Assembly (NCBI RefSeq): GCF_004784465.1
Contig: NZ_SRRU01000006.1
Location: 372,001 to 436,000, forward strand
Direction: 5' to 3'
Length of the DNA: 64,000 nucleotides
DNA from: Streptomyces griseoluteus
Lineage (GTDB): Bacteria > Actinomycetota > Actinomycetes > Streptomycetales > Streptomycetaceae
A program made the position numbers and the translations under genes. Below the pieces are notes generated by a model. That model saw only the letters and a list, made by a program, of their open reading frames with translations. It ran no database searches and was not told the DNA's origin. Below, piece after piece: positions 1 to 8,302 of the stretch; the first letter of the stretch is position 1, and every line of letters starts with the position of its first letter.

Positions 1-320
1 GCCAGCCGGGCCGGGTGCCGCGCGGCCAGCGCGAGCGCCGCGATCCCGCCCGAGCTGGTCCCGAAGACGTACCCGCGCTCACCGGGCGGCAGCACGGCGG
101 CCAGCACCCGGTCCGCGCCGTCGGCCCAGTCCTGCGGCCGCTGGTCCGGCACCGGCTCCCCGAGGCGCCCGTGCGCCAGGCCCAGCGGGTCGTACGTCAC
201 CACGGTGAACCGGCGCGCCAGCCGTGCGGTCAGCGGACCCAGTCCCATCGGATGCCCGGCGCCGCCCGGCAGGAGCAGCAGCACGGGGCCGGTGCCGGTG
301 AGGTCGAAGTCGGGTGTCAT
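1..320 (-). CDS. alpha/beta hydrolase (partial, runs off window start)
   Basis: Only the first 106 codons lie inside the window; the C-terminal part is beyond base 1. The visible part looks like the N-terminal half of an alpha/beta-hydrolase fold: a short strand with LLLLPGGAGHP near residues 14-24 (oxyanion-hole loop), VTYDPLG near residues 41-47, and a nucleophile elbow GTSSGG near residues 87-92, making Ser89 the likely nucleophile. No signal peptide is visible. Its ATG overlaps the TGA of the upstream tetR gene by four bases (ATGA), so the two are probably translationally coupled. The substrate cannot be told. Fold assignment is firm; function beyond hydrolase is open. Confidence 0.85.
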   Translation of the reverse strand, partial: MTPDFDLTGTGPVLLLLPGGAGHPMGLGPLTARLARRFTVVTYDPLGLAHGRLGEPVPDQRPQDWADGADRVLAAVLPPGERGYVFGTSSGGIAALALAARHPARL

Positions 321-895
321 GCCTGAGCCTCGCTGGGCCAGTGTTCGAGCGCCCGGTGCAACGCCTCGACCCCCTTCTCCCAGGAGGCGTCCACCGCGCG
401 GTCGGCGCCGAAGCCGCCCGCCGATTCGAGTACGCAGTAGCCGTGGAAGGTGCTGCGCAGCAGGCGTACCGCGTCCGTGAGGTCGGGTTCGGAGAGGCCG
501 TAGGCGCGCAGCATCCCGTAGGTGATCTCGGCGGTGCGGCGCAGGGCGGGGGAGTCCGCGATCAGGGACTGGTCGATGCGGATCTGGGTGGCCGCGTACC
601 GGCCGGGGTGCTCCAGGGCGTAGGCGCGATAGGCGTCCGCGAAGGCGGTCAGCGCGTCCCGGCCCGCGCGTCCGGCGACCGCCGCCGCGATGCGGTCGAT
701 CAGCTCGCCGCCCGCGTACAGCGCCAGCCGGGTGCGCAGGTCGTTCAGGTTCCGGACGTGCGAGTACAGGCTCGCGTCCTTCACCCCGAAGCGCCGGGCC
801 AGGGCGGAGAGGGTGACGTGCTCGAAACCGGCCTCGTCCGCGAGTTCGGCGGCGGCCGCGACCAGCCGGTCGGCCGTGATCCCCGCACGCGCCAT
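317..895 (-). CDS. TetR-family transcriptional regulator
   Basis: 192 residues, the normal TetR length. An N-terminal helix-turn-helix spans about residues 5-50 (ITADRLVAAAAELADEAGF, then LARRFGVKDASLYSHV), followed by a helical ligand-binding domain. The start is chosen at the ATG preceded by AAGGAGG at good spacing. It overlaps the downstream hydrolase gene by four bases, so it probably controls that hydrolase and itself. A perfect palindrome (CCTAGAG-G-CTCTAGG) sits 32 bp upstream of its start and is the likely autoregulatory operator. The ligand is unknown. Confidence 0.93.
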   Translation of the reverse strand: MARAGITADRLVAAAAELADEAGFEHVTLSALARRFGVKDASLYSHVRNLNDLRTRLALYAGGELIDRIAAAVAGRAGRDALTAFADAYRAYALEHPGRYAATQIRIDQSLIADSPALRRTAEITYGMLRAYGLSEPDLTDAVRLLRSTFHGYCVLESAGGFGADRAVDASWEKGVEALHRALEHWPSEAQA

Positions 896-926
896 GGACC
901 CACCTCCTTGGATGCCTAGCCCACAT

Positions 927-941
927 CCTAGAGGCTCTAGG
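927..941. promoter_or_regulatory. palindromic operator candidate for the TetR gene
   Basis: Perfect inverted repeat with 7-bp arms around one base (CCTAGAG-G-CTCTAGG) directly upstream of the tetR start. It overlaps the last codons of aldO, so tetR control elements are embedded in the 3' end of the preceding gene. Size and symmetry suit a TetR dimer; binding itself is inferred. Confidence 0.55.
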
Positions 942-2187
942 AAAGAATCTCCCGCACGAATGCATTGGCGAACTTGCCCGCCGGGTCCAGCCCGGCCACC
1001 AGTGCCCGGAAGTCGGCCAGCCTCGGGAACCGCTCCCGCACCACCGCCGCCGGCATTTCGAACACCTTCCCCCAGTGCGGCCGGGCGTCCAGCGCGCCGA
1101 GCGCGGCCTCCACCGCGCGCACCACGGGAAGCACGGCCGCCGCGTCCTCGATCCAGGTGAAGTGCAGGGCCACCGAGTCCCGCCCGTACGCCGGGCTGAG
1201 CCACTGCGCGTCGGCCGCGACCGTCCGTACCTCGCAGGTCAGCACCACCCCGGCGAGCGTCGTCCGGATCGCCTCCAGGGCGTGCAGCGCGGCCGGGGCG
1301 TCCGCCCTCGGCAACAGGTACTCCGACTGGAGTTCCGAGCCGCTGCTGGGCGTGAACTCGGCCCGGAAGTGCGGCAGTCGCTCGTGCCAGGGGCCGGGCA
1401 CGCCGCCCTGCTCGGTGCAGTTGACCGCAGGCATCCCCGGCACCGGATGCATCGCCCCGGCCGCCGGCTCCGCCCACGGGAAGTCCACCGGCGCCTGATC
1501 GGTGCGCCGCTTCAGCCACACCTGCCGGAACCCCGGCGCCCGCCAGTCGGTGAACAGGCTCACGCTGTACGCCGAGGCCGCGACCGTCTCGTAGTCCAGT
1601 CCCTCCAGGGGGAGTTCGGCGAAGACATGCTGCTCGACCTCGTACGCCGGTTCCAGGTCGAGGGTGAGCGCGGTGACCACGCCGAGCGCGCCGAGCGAGG
1701 TCACGGCGCCGTCGAAACGGGCGTCGCCGCGGGCGATCCGCAGCGTGCCGCCGTCCGCCGTGATCAACTCGACCTCGCGTACCGCCGAAGCGAGCGGGCC
1801 GTTGCCCACGCCGGAGCCGTGGGTGCCCGTGGCGACCGACCCGGCGACCGAAATGTGCGGCAGGGACGCCATGTTGGCGAGCGCCAGCCCGTGCGCGTGC
1901 ACCGTGCGGGCCAGCTCCGCGTACCGGACCCCGCCGCCGACACGTACCGTCCGGGCCGTCGTGTCCACGTCGATCACGGGGGGCAGTCCGGCCACCGACA
2001 GCAGCACGCCCCCGGCGCCTGGGTCCGCGATCCGGTTGAAGGAGTGCCCGCTGCCCAGCACCCGCACCCGCCCGCTGTCCGCCACCAGCGCCCGCAGCGC
2101 GTCCGGCGAGGTGGGCCGGTGGAACTCGTCGGCCGTGTACGTGATGTTCCGCGCCCAGTTGGTGACCGCCCGCGCCGACTTGGTCAT
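937..2187 (-). CDS. aldO: FAD-linked alditol oxidase (AldO type)
   Basis: 416 residues, matching the length of S. coelicolor alditol oxidase. The VAO-type FAD-binding domain is at the N-terminus; GSGHSFN at about residues 45-51 contains His48, which in AldO carries the covalent FAD. A second FAD-domain signature, SVAGSVATGTHGSG, lies near residues 112-125. The C-terminal substrate domain ends with the HWGK motif and FANAFVREIL typical of D-arabinono-1,4-lactone oxidase relatives. Known members oxidise the C1 hydroxyl of polyols such as xylitol and sorbitol with release of H2O2. The start ATG has GGGAGGG upstream. It is transcribed divergently from the radical SAM gene. A related sugar-lactone oxidase is the main alternative. 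Confidence 0.9.
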   Translation of the reverse strand: MTKSARAVTNWARNITYTADEFHRPTSPDALRALVADSGRVRVLGSGHSFNRIADPGAGGVLLSVAGLPPVIDVDTTARTVRVGGGVRYAELARTVHAHGLALANMASLPHISVAGSVATGTHGSGVGNGPLASAVREVELITADGGTLRIARGDARFDGAVTSLGALGVVTALTLDLEPAYEVEQHVFAELPLEGLDYETVAASAYSVSLFTDWRAPGFRQVWLKRRTDQAPVDFPWAEPAAGAMHPVPGMPAVNCTEQGGVPGPWHERLPHFRAEFTPSSGSELQSEYLLPRADAPAALHALEAIRTTLAGVVLTCEVRTVAADAQWLSPAYGRDSVALHFTWIEDAAAVLPVVRAVEAALGALDARPHWGKVFEMPAAVVRERFPRLADFRALVAGLDPAGKFANAFVREILS

Positions 2188-2361
2188 CCCTGCCGTCCCT
2201 CCCGAGAGTGCCTGTGCCCAGACCCTCTCATCACTGCCACGACCTGCGAAGACCCGGACCGCGGGACAACACGTCGCATGCCTCACAGCCCCCCGCGAGG
2301 GCTTGCCGCGAAGTGGGGGCATACGGTGTGAGATGTACGTGTGAGCCGGGAGGAGACAGGG

Positions 2362-3681
2362 ATGGGCAGCCGCACCGCGCTGGTCGAGGATCTGATGGAG
2401 CGGTTCCCGCATGTGCCGAGGGAGGCCGTCTTCAAGGAGGACCTGCTCCGGGGCGGAGTCGCCTTCGACGCCTCGGCCCTCAGCGACAACGAGGGCGGCG
2501 AGGTCAAGCCGAAGTCGTACTTCATCTTCTCCTTCGACCACGGCACCCTCCCGGAGCTGGGTGAGGCCGCCCTCCGCAGGCCGCCGGAGGAGATCATCCT
2601 CACCGGCGGCCCCTACGACCTGCGCCGTACGGTCGTCTCCGTGCGGGTGAACCCCGCCTCCCCCTACCGGGTCGCCGCCGACGAGCACGGCCGGCTCGGC
2701 CTCTACCTCGACGGCAAGCGCATCTCCGACGTCGGAGTGCCGCCGATGCCGGAGTACTACCGGCACAAGCTCTCCAACGGAAAGTCGGTCATGGAGGTGG
2801 CCCCGACCATCCAGTGGGGCTACCTGATCTACCTGACCGCGTTCCGTGTCTGCCAGTACTTCGGCGCCAAGGAGGAGTGCCAGTACTGCGACATCAACCA
2901 CAACTGGCGCCAGCACAAGGCGGCGGGCCGGCCGTACACAGGCGTGAAGGACGTCGACGAGGTCCTCGAGGCGCTGGAGATCATCGACAAGTACGACACC
3001 GCCAAGATCTCCACCGCGTACACCCTCACGGGCGGGGCGATCACGACGAAGGTCCAGGGGCTGGACGAGGCCGATTTCTACGGGCGGTACGCCAAGGCCA
3101 TCGAGGAGCACTTCCCGGGCCGCTGGATCGGCAAGGTCGTCGCCCAGGCGCTGCCCAAGCCGGACGTGCAGCGCTTCAAGGACTACGGCGTGCAGATCTA
3201 CCACCCCAACTTCGAGGTGTGGGACGAGTACCTGTTCAAGATGTACTGCCCCGGCAAGGAGCGGTACGTCGGCCGGGACGAGTGGCACAAGCGCATCCTG
3301 GACTCCGCCGACGTGTTCGGCGCGAGCAACGTGATCCCCAACTTCGTGGCGGGCGTGGAGATGGCCGAGCCCTTCGGCTTCACCAGCGTCGACGAGGCCA
3401 TCGCCTCCACCACCGAGGGGCTGCGCTTCTTCATGTCGCACGGCATCACGCCCCGCTTCACCACCTGGTGCCCCGAGCCGACCACCCCGCTCGGCAAGGC
3501 CAACCCGCAGGGCGCGCCGCTCGAGTACCACATCCGGCTGCTGGAGGCGTACCGCAACACCATGGACGACTTCGGCCTCTCCTACCCGCCCGGCTACGGC
3601 CCGCCCGGCCCCGGCAACGCGGTGTTCTCCGTCAGCTCCTTCATGGACAGCCTGTCCGCGGAGGAGCGGGTGGAGGTCTGA
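2362..3681 (+). CDS. radical SAM-like protein with CX8CX2C motif
   Basis: 439 residues. The candidate cluster-binding cysteines are Cys164, Cys173 and Cys176 in CQYFGAKEECQYC, a CX8CX2C spacing instead of the canonical CX3CX2C. A repeated alpha/beta pattern follows (VDEVLEALEIIDKYDTAKI, TAYTLTGGAI, later IPNFVAGVEMA and TTWCPEPTTPLG), consistent with a TIM-barrel radical SAM core, with an extra N-terminal domain of about 160 residues. The ATG at 2362 is preferred over a GTG at 2341 because GGGAGGAG lies six bases before it. It stands alone between aldO (divergent) and a hairpin terminator, so the context gives no substrate. The family is recognisable; the reaction is unknown. Confidence 0.8.
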   Translation: MGSRTALVEDLMERFPHVPREAVFKEDLLRGGVAFDASALSDNEGGEVKPKSYFIFSFDHGTLPELGEAALRRPPEEIILTGGPYDLRRTVVSVRVNPASPYRVAADEHGRLGLYLDGKRISDVGVPPMPEYYRHKLSNGKSVMEVAPTIQWGYLIYLTAFRVCQYFGAKEECQYCDINHNWRQHKAAGRPYTGVKDVDEVLEALEIIDKYDTAKISTAYTLTGGAITTKVQGLDEADFYGRYAKAIEEHFPGRWIGKVVAQALPKPDVQRFKDYGVQIYHPNFEVWDEYLFKMYCPGKERYVGRDEWHKRILDSADVFGASNVIPNFVAGVEMAEPFGFTSVDEAIASTTEGLRFFMSHGITPRFTTWCPEPTTPLGKANPQGAPLEYHIRLLEAYRNTMDDFGLSYPPGYGPPGPGNAVFSVSSFMDSLSAEERVEV

Positions 3682-3713
3682 AGCGGCTTCGGGCCGCGGT
3701 TCTGAACCGCTGA

Positions 3714-3751
3714 GCGCCCGCTTCCGTATCCCCTGACGGAGTGGCGGGCGC
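3714..3751 (+). terminator. factor-independent terminator-like hairpin
   Basis: Perfect 8-bp arms GCGCCCGC and GCGGGCGC enclose a loop that itself contains CCGT/ACGG pairing. It starts 32 bases after the radical SAM stop codon. There is no T-tract, as is common for Streptomyces terminators. Confidence 0.6.
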
Positions 3752-3912
3752 GCGGCGGGCGGTCACGGTCACGCCGGGCGACGAGCCGCTCACCCGATCC
3801 GCCGGGTCCGCTTGTCAGCCCGGCGGCGGCGTGAAAGGCTCCTGCCTCCGCGAGGCCCCAACTCCACCATTACTGTGGTGAGTTGCCCCTCGCTCGTGGA
3901 CGCTGGAGACCG

Positions 3913-5379
3913 ATGCCCGATCTGCCGCCCCCTCAGGATGCCCCCGAGGCAGCGCTGTTCGCCGAGTGCTGGGACGCGGTTCTCTCCTACGCCGACCTGT
4001 GCACGGCCGGGGCGGGAACGGCACACCAACTGGCCGACGAGGCCTTCACGTTGGGGATGCGTGAGCTGCGGGCCGCGCAGGGCGCCGTGCGCGGCCGCAC
4101 CGCCCGGCTGCCGGTCATCCCCCAACTCCTCACCGCTGTGAGGGAGACGGCGGCCGGGTGGGAGAGCGCGGGCAAGGGACACCAGCTCGACCCCGACCTC
4201 CGCCTCTGGCTCAACTCCGAGGCGGCCGCCCGTTACACGGGTCCTCCGCTGGGCCGGCCCATCGCGCTGCGGGGCCTGCGGGACATGCCCGAGGCCGACG
4301 CCACGCTGCTCTGGCTCGCCGAGGTGGAGTCGCTCCCGCTGCCCACGGTTGCCCGCCGGCTGGGCCTGGACCCGCTGACCACGGGCGCCGAACTCGACCA
4401 GGTCCGCGTGCTGTTCCACGACCGCTGCCACCGCGCCCACCGCGACACCCCGCTGGACGCCGAGTGCCGCAGCTACGCCCGCCTGCTGGACGCCGTCACC
4501 CGCTCGTCCGGCGCCGAGACCCCCGAGGACCTCTCCCGCCACCTCGCCACCTGCGTCCCCTGCGCCGAGGCCGCCGCCTGCCTGCGCCTGCACGGCGGCG
4601 GCGTCCCGGCCGCGCTGGCCGGGGGCGTCATCGGCTGGGGCGCCCTCGCCTACCTGGAACGCCGCCGCCGCGCCGCCGAGGTCCGCCTCGGCGTGGGCGC
4701 GCCCTCGGCGGCGGGGGCGCGGACGGACGACGAGGCGGCACGTGGCCGCGTACTGCGCGGCAGCCTCCTCGCGGCGGCGGGCCTGCTGTCGGCGGTGGCC
4801 CTGGGGGTCTCCCTGATGCCGTTCGGCACCACCCCGGACGACGCCGACGTGTCGGCCCGCTACGACCAGAAGCCGGTCGCCGCACCCGACACCCCGCACC
4901 CCGACCCCACCCCGGCCCCCTCCCGCTCGGCCGCGCCGGCCACCACGCGCACCGTCCCGGTCCCGGCGTCCCCGATTCCGACTCCGACCCGGTCTCGCAA
5001 ACCGGCGCCCCCGGCACCGAAGCCCTCCGCGACCCCTGCCCCCACGTCCGCCCCGAGCACCCCCGCGACCTGCCGCGTCGCCTACCACCTCGACGACGAA
5101 TGGAGCGACGGCTTCCAGGCCAGCCTCCGCATCACCACCGACACTCCCCTCTCCGACTGGCAGCTCACCTGGACCTTCCCCGACGGCCAGCACATCGGCC
5201 AGACCTGGGACGCGACCTCGCACCAGACCGGCGCCCAGGTCACGGCCGAGGCCAAGAGTTACAACCGCGAGGTAGCCGCCCACGGGACGATCGCGTTCGG
5301 CTTCGTGGGGACACATGACGGGGGGAACGGGGCGCCACGGGCGTTCCGGCTCAACGGGGAGCCGTGTGCGAACGGTTGA
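3913..5379 (+). CDS. membrane protein: sigma-like/zinc-finger cytoplasmic half, external CBM2
   Basis: 488 residues with a mosaic layout. Residues 1-200 are helical and resemble RNA polymerase sigma-factor regions (for example ATLLWLAEVESLPLPTVARRLGL, a region-4-like helix-turn-helix). Residues 210-217 form H-x3-C-x2-C (HLATCVPC), as in zinc-binding anti-sigma domains. One or two hydrophobic segments follow (about 231-248 and 281-303), then a Pro/Thr/Ser-rich linker, and from about residue 387 a family 2 carbohydrate-binding module with conserved Trp residues (DEWSDGF, WQLTWTFPDG, TWDAT) between terminal cysteines. The inferred topology is cytoplasmic N-terminus with the cellulose/chitin-binding module outside, suggesting a polysaccharide sensor. 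The ATG at 3913 has GGAG just upstream. Confidence 0.8.
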   Translation: MPDLPPPQDAPEAALFAECWDAVLSYADLCTAGAGTAHQLADEAFTLGMRELRAAQGAVRGRTARLPVIPQLLTAVRETAAGWESAGKGHQLDPDLRLWLNSEAAARYTGPPLGRPIALRGLRDMPEADATLLWLAEVESLPLPTVARRLGLDPLTTGAELDQVRVLFHDRCHRAHRDTPLDAECRSYARLLDAVTRSSGAETPEDLSRHLATCVPCAEAAACLRLHGGGVPAALAGGVIGWGALAYLERRRRAAEVRLGVGAPSAAGARTDDEAARGRVLRGSLLAAAGLLSAVALGVSLMPFGTTPDDADVSARYDQKPVAAPDTPHPDPTPAPSRSAAPATTRTVPVPASPIPTPTRSRKPAPPAPKPSATPAPTSAPSTPATCRVAYHLDDEWSDGFQASLRITTDTPLSDWQLTWTFPDGQHIGQTWDATSHQTGAQVTAEAKSYNREVAAHGTIAFGFVGTHDGGNGAPRAFRLNGEPCANG

Positions 5380-5417
5380 CCGCTGCCGTTCGTGGGCCGT
5401 GGGGGAGGATGGCCGTC

Positions 5418-7391
5418 ATGACGGACCGCCATGGTGAACTGCACGAACTGCTCCATCGCGCCGGCCTGGAGAAGGCCGGACACGGCCAGGTCTCCGACGC
5501 GTGGCCCGCGCGGGCTGCCTGGCGTCCCGTGATCGCGGCGAGCACGGAGCCCACGCTCGCGGTGCCGGACGACCGTCCCGATCTGGTCGCCGAGCTGAAC
5601 CGGCAGTGGCACCGGCTCGCCGTCGAGCACGGTGTGATCGACGGGGACGGTGAGTTTCTGATCAGCGTCGCCGATCAGGGCTGCACGTGCTGGACCAGAG
5701 TGCGGCTGGCGGAGCAGTGGGATCTGGCCGGTCTCCTCGGCCCCAGGGCGGGTCAGCCGGAGTTCGTGACGATGTCCCCGGACGGGAAGAGTGTCCTGGG
5801 CGTCACCTGCGAGGAGTACGAGGTCTGGTTCGTGGCCGTAGCCCCGTTCACCGACTGGCTGGAGTCGTCGGCACGGGAGCGGGCGGTGGAGAGGCAGGGG
5901 GAGCGGGAGGCCGGGTGGGACATCGTCCTGCGGTGGAAGACCGCCTCGGCCCGGCTGCGCGGCGCGTGGCGCGAGGGGCTGGCCAGAAACCCCGCCGCCT
6001 CTCCCGCCGTACTGCGCCGCCTCCTCGATGTCGGTCCCGAGGAGCGGCTCTCGTCCTGGCTCAACTACCGCGACCTCCCCGATGACATGCTCGATGCCTG
6101 GGTCGCGCATCCCGAGTGGCGGGTACGCAGGAACTTGGCGGAGCGATGGCAGCTCGACGCCGAACGGCGCGCCGGACTCTTCCACGATCCCGACCCCCGA
6201 CACCGGTGGGGATTGCTCACCTGCGCGGTGGACGGCCGCTCGCCGCTCACCGCCGCGACCTTCGCCCAGCTCGCCACCGACCCCGACCCGCGCGTGCGCG
6301 CCGAACTGGTGCGTCACCGCGACCTGCCGGCGCGCCATCTCGTCGCGCTCGCCGCCGACCCGGACCCCGACGTACGCAAGGAGGCCGTTCCGCGCGCCTG
6401 GACGCATCTGACTCCTCAGGCGCGGACGGCCCTGCTCGCGGACCCGGACGCCGGTGTGCGCGCCGAAGCCGTGCTGCTGCATCACGGCTCCACCCCGCTT
6501 CCGGCGGCCGGCTTCGCCGCGCTTCCCGGTGCCGCCGTGCGGGAACGCGCTGCGCGCACCTGCGTTCTCACCCGTGAGCTGGCGGAGGAACTGGTGAACG
6601 GCGCCGAGACCGCCCTGCGCAGCGCCGCCGCTCAGAACCCGCACCTGGACGCCGACTTGGTGACCGTGCTCGGCCAGGACCAGGACCCCGGCGTCCGCTG
6701 GCTGGTGTCCGTCCGCCCGGAACTCACCGAGGTGGAACGCGCCCGCGTGGCCATCGAGTTCGATCCCAGCGCCCGCTGTCACCCACTTCCCTGGGTCCGG
6801 GACCTGGAGCACGACGAGGAGGCCATGCGCCGCTGCGCCACCTCCGCGCACGTCATGCTCCGCCGCAGTGCCGCGTGCGCGACGAACCTGCCGCCCGACG
6901 TGGTCGAGCTGCTGGCCCACGACGAGGACTGGGTCGTCCGGCTCTTCCTCGCCGAGCACTGCGCCCAGGCCCCGGCCGGCCTTCTGCTGGAGATGGTGCG
7001 GAGCTGGAACGGCTACTCGTCCGCCCGGATGGCCGACCACCCGAACTTCCCCCGGCAGGGCACCCTCCGCTTCGCGGACGACCCCGACCCCCGCACCCGC
7101 CGGCTCGCCCTTCTCGATCCGGAGGCGCCCACCGAACTGGTGGAACGCTTCAGCCGGGACGCGGAGTGGGGCATCCGCCACTCCGCGCTGGGAGACGAGC
7201 GGCTGTCCGTCGCCTCCGTGATCCGCCTGCTCGACGACCCGCACTGGTTCGTACGCGAGACCGCGGCCGCCGACCCCCGCCTCCCCACCCGCGTCGTGGC
7301 CACCCTGCTGAACGACTCCACCACCGCGAAGTCCGCCGCGGCCAACCCCACCATCCCGGAAACCGTCATGCACCACCTGCTGGACCGGTAA
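5418..7391 (+). CDS. leucine-rich repeat variant (LRV/HEAT-like) protein
   Basis: 657 residues. After an N-terminal region of about 190 residues the protein is built from roughly 24-residue helical repeats of the pattern DPDPRVRAELVRHRDLPARHLVALAA, typical of leucine-rich-repeat variant proteins. No signal peptide or membrane segment is visible, so it is probably cytoplasmic. The ATG at 5418 is preferred over the one at 5409 because GGGGAGGA then has proper spacing. Such alpha-solenoids act as binding scaffolds; no partner is indicated by neighbours. It starts 38 bases after the CBM2 sensor gene in the same orientation and could be cotranscribed with it. Confidence 0.82.
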   Translation: MTDRHGELHELLHRAGLEKAGHGQVSDAWPARAAWRPVIAASTEPTLAVPDDRPDLVAELNRQWHRLAVEHGVIDGDGEFLISVADQGCTCWTRVRLAEQWDLAGLLGPRAGQPEFVTMSPDGKSVLGVTCEEYEVWFVAVAPFTDWLESSARERAVERQGEREAGWDIVLRWKTASARLRGAWREGLARNPAASPAVLRRLLDVGPEERLSSWLNYRDLPDDMLDAWVAHPEWRVRRNLAERWQLDAERRAGLFHDPDPRHRWGLLTCAVDGRSPLTAATFAQLATDPDPRVRAELVRHRDLPARHLVALAADPDPDVRKEAVPRAWTHLTPQARTALLADPDAGVRAEAVLLHHGSTPLPAAGFAALPGAAVRERAARTCVLTRELAEELVNGAETALRSAAAQNPHLDADLVTVLGQDQDPGVRWLVSVRPELTEVERARVAIEFDPSARCHPLPWVRDLEHDEEAMRRCATSAHVMLRRSAACATNLPPDVVELLAHDEDWVVRLFLAEHCAQAPAGLLLEMVRSWNGYSSARMADHPNFPRQGTLRFADDPDPRTRRLALLDPEAPTELVERFSRDAEWGIRHSALGDERLSVASVIRLLDDPHWFVRETAAADPRLPTRVVATLLNDSTTAKSAAANPTIPETVMHHLLDR

Positions 7392-7571
7392 CCGGAGCGC
7401 ACTGTCAGTGCCCGCCACCAGGTTCGGGACGTGGCCAACTCCTGCGCCGTGCCGTGCACCGATGACCTGCGCCGTAGGCGGAGGTCATGATGGCCGAAGA
7501 CGCTCCGCAACCCACGACGTGGCCCGACGCCGTCCACCGCCTCGCTCGAACACCTCAGGGGACCACGACCG

Positions 7572-8030
7572 ATGACGACCACCCCACTACGTCTCTTCGC
7601 CGACTACTTCCAGGTGCACGTGATGGACGAGGACGCGGAGGACGACCTCGGCGAGGCGTGGACGAATGAGGCGGTGTCGGACGGCATCGCCGTCTCCGGG
7701 CGGACACTCGGCATCGGTACCGGGACCAACGGGGACGTCGAGGTCCTGGTCGCACTGCTCGGCCATCCGCCGGGTGACGACACCGACGCCTTCGACCACG
7801 TGGTGGAAGCGAGCCTCCGGGTGCCCTCCGGCCGCATCGCGGTACTGGGCTGCACCGACTACCTACCGGACGCCGCCCGCTTCGACGTCCCCGCGGGCTT
7901 CGTCCGGGTCCGCGCCTCCAGGGCGAACCCGGAAGACATGCCCCAGGCGATCGAGCGGGTACACCTCCAGATCTGGCCGGCCCCCTACAGCGCCCCCGCC
8001 GTGCTCAAGCGGTGGTCAACCGGGGACTGA
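7572..8030 (+). CDS. conserved hypothetical protein, 152 aa
   Basis: 152 residues, acidic, no signal peptide or membrane segment. It begins with LRLFADYFQVHVMDEDAEDDLGEAW and looks like a compact beta-rich soluble protein. The start ATG lies in GACCGATGACG, with only a weak ribosome site. I do not recognise the family with confidence; it recalls small proteins annotated as ComJ-like or immunity-like, but nothing here proves either. It lies in a separate transcriptional context between the repeat protein and the rsgA leader. Confidence 0.7.
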   Translation: MTTTPLRLFADYFQVHVMDEDAEDDLGEAWTNEAVSDGIAVSGRTLGIGTGTNGDVEVLVALLGHPPGDDTDAFDHVVEASLRVPSGRIAVLGCTDYLPDAARFDVPAGFVRVRASRANPEDMPQAIERVHLQIWPAPYSAPAVLKRWSTGD

Positions 8031-8176
8031 CCGCTGGGGCAGCGCCTCGACGACTGCCACCCTCCGCGGCGAAATTCGATAGCGGCTCAGCGGAGGTGCC
8101 TCTAGAGTGAGAACCGCTTCGCGCGGCGGTAGTTCGCCTGCGCTTCAGGCCGAGTGAGGAATGGGAGGTGTGACCG

Positions 8177-8248
8177 ATGGCTGTCTCTGCGATGGGCCTT
8201 GCCCGCGACCAGAAGTTCATCCACTCCACCTCCGTGGCCACCGGCTGA
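8177..8248 (+). CDS. candidate 23-residue leader peptide upstream of rsgA
   Basis: Short ORF of 23 codons (starting MAVSAMGLAR) with a strong ribosome site GGGAGGTG six bases before its ATG. It ends 37 bases before the rsgA start. Immediately after it comes GCGCC-GTA-GGCGC (8256-8268) and then two alternative hairpins over the rsgA start. The arrangement looks like a leader peptide for translational attenuation. There is no run of one codon type that would reveal an amino-acid signal. That it is translated is an inference from the ribosome site only. Confidence 0.45.
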   Translation: MAVSAMGLARDQKFIHSTSVATG

Positions 8249-8279
8249 TCCGATCGCGCCGTAGGCGCTCGCCGGGGTC

Positions 8280-8302
8280 ACCCTTGTGAAGGGTCTTCCC
8301 TT
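8280..8302 (+). promoter_or_regulatory. two mutually exclusive hairpins over the rsgA start
   Basis: Hairpin 1 is ACCCTT-gtg-AAGGGT (8280-8294), placing the GTG at 8286 in its loop. Hairpin 2 is AAGGG-tctt-CCCTT (8289-8302), covering the first two bases of the alternative TTG start at 8301. Both use the same AAGGG segment, which is also the only ribosome-site-like sequence for the TTG, so they cannot form together. This geometry suits a translation on/off switch. Confidence 0.45.

Noticed and set aside
2341..2361. Upstream GTG start for the radical SAM gene
   Set aside because: It lacks a ribosome site, whereas GGGAGGAG is ideally placed for the ATG at 2362.
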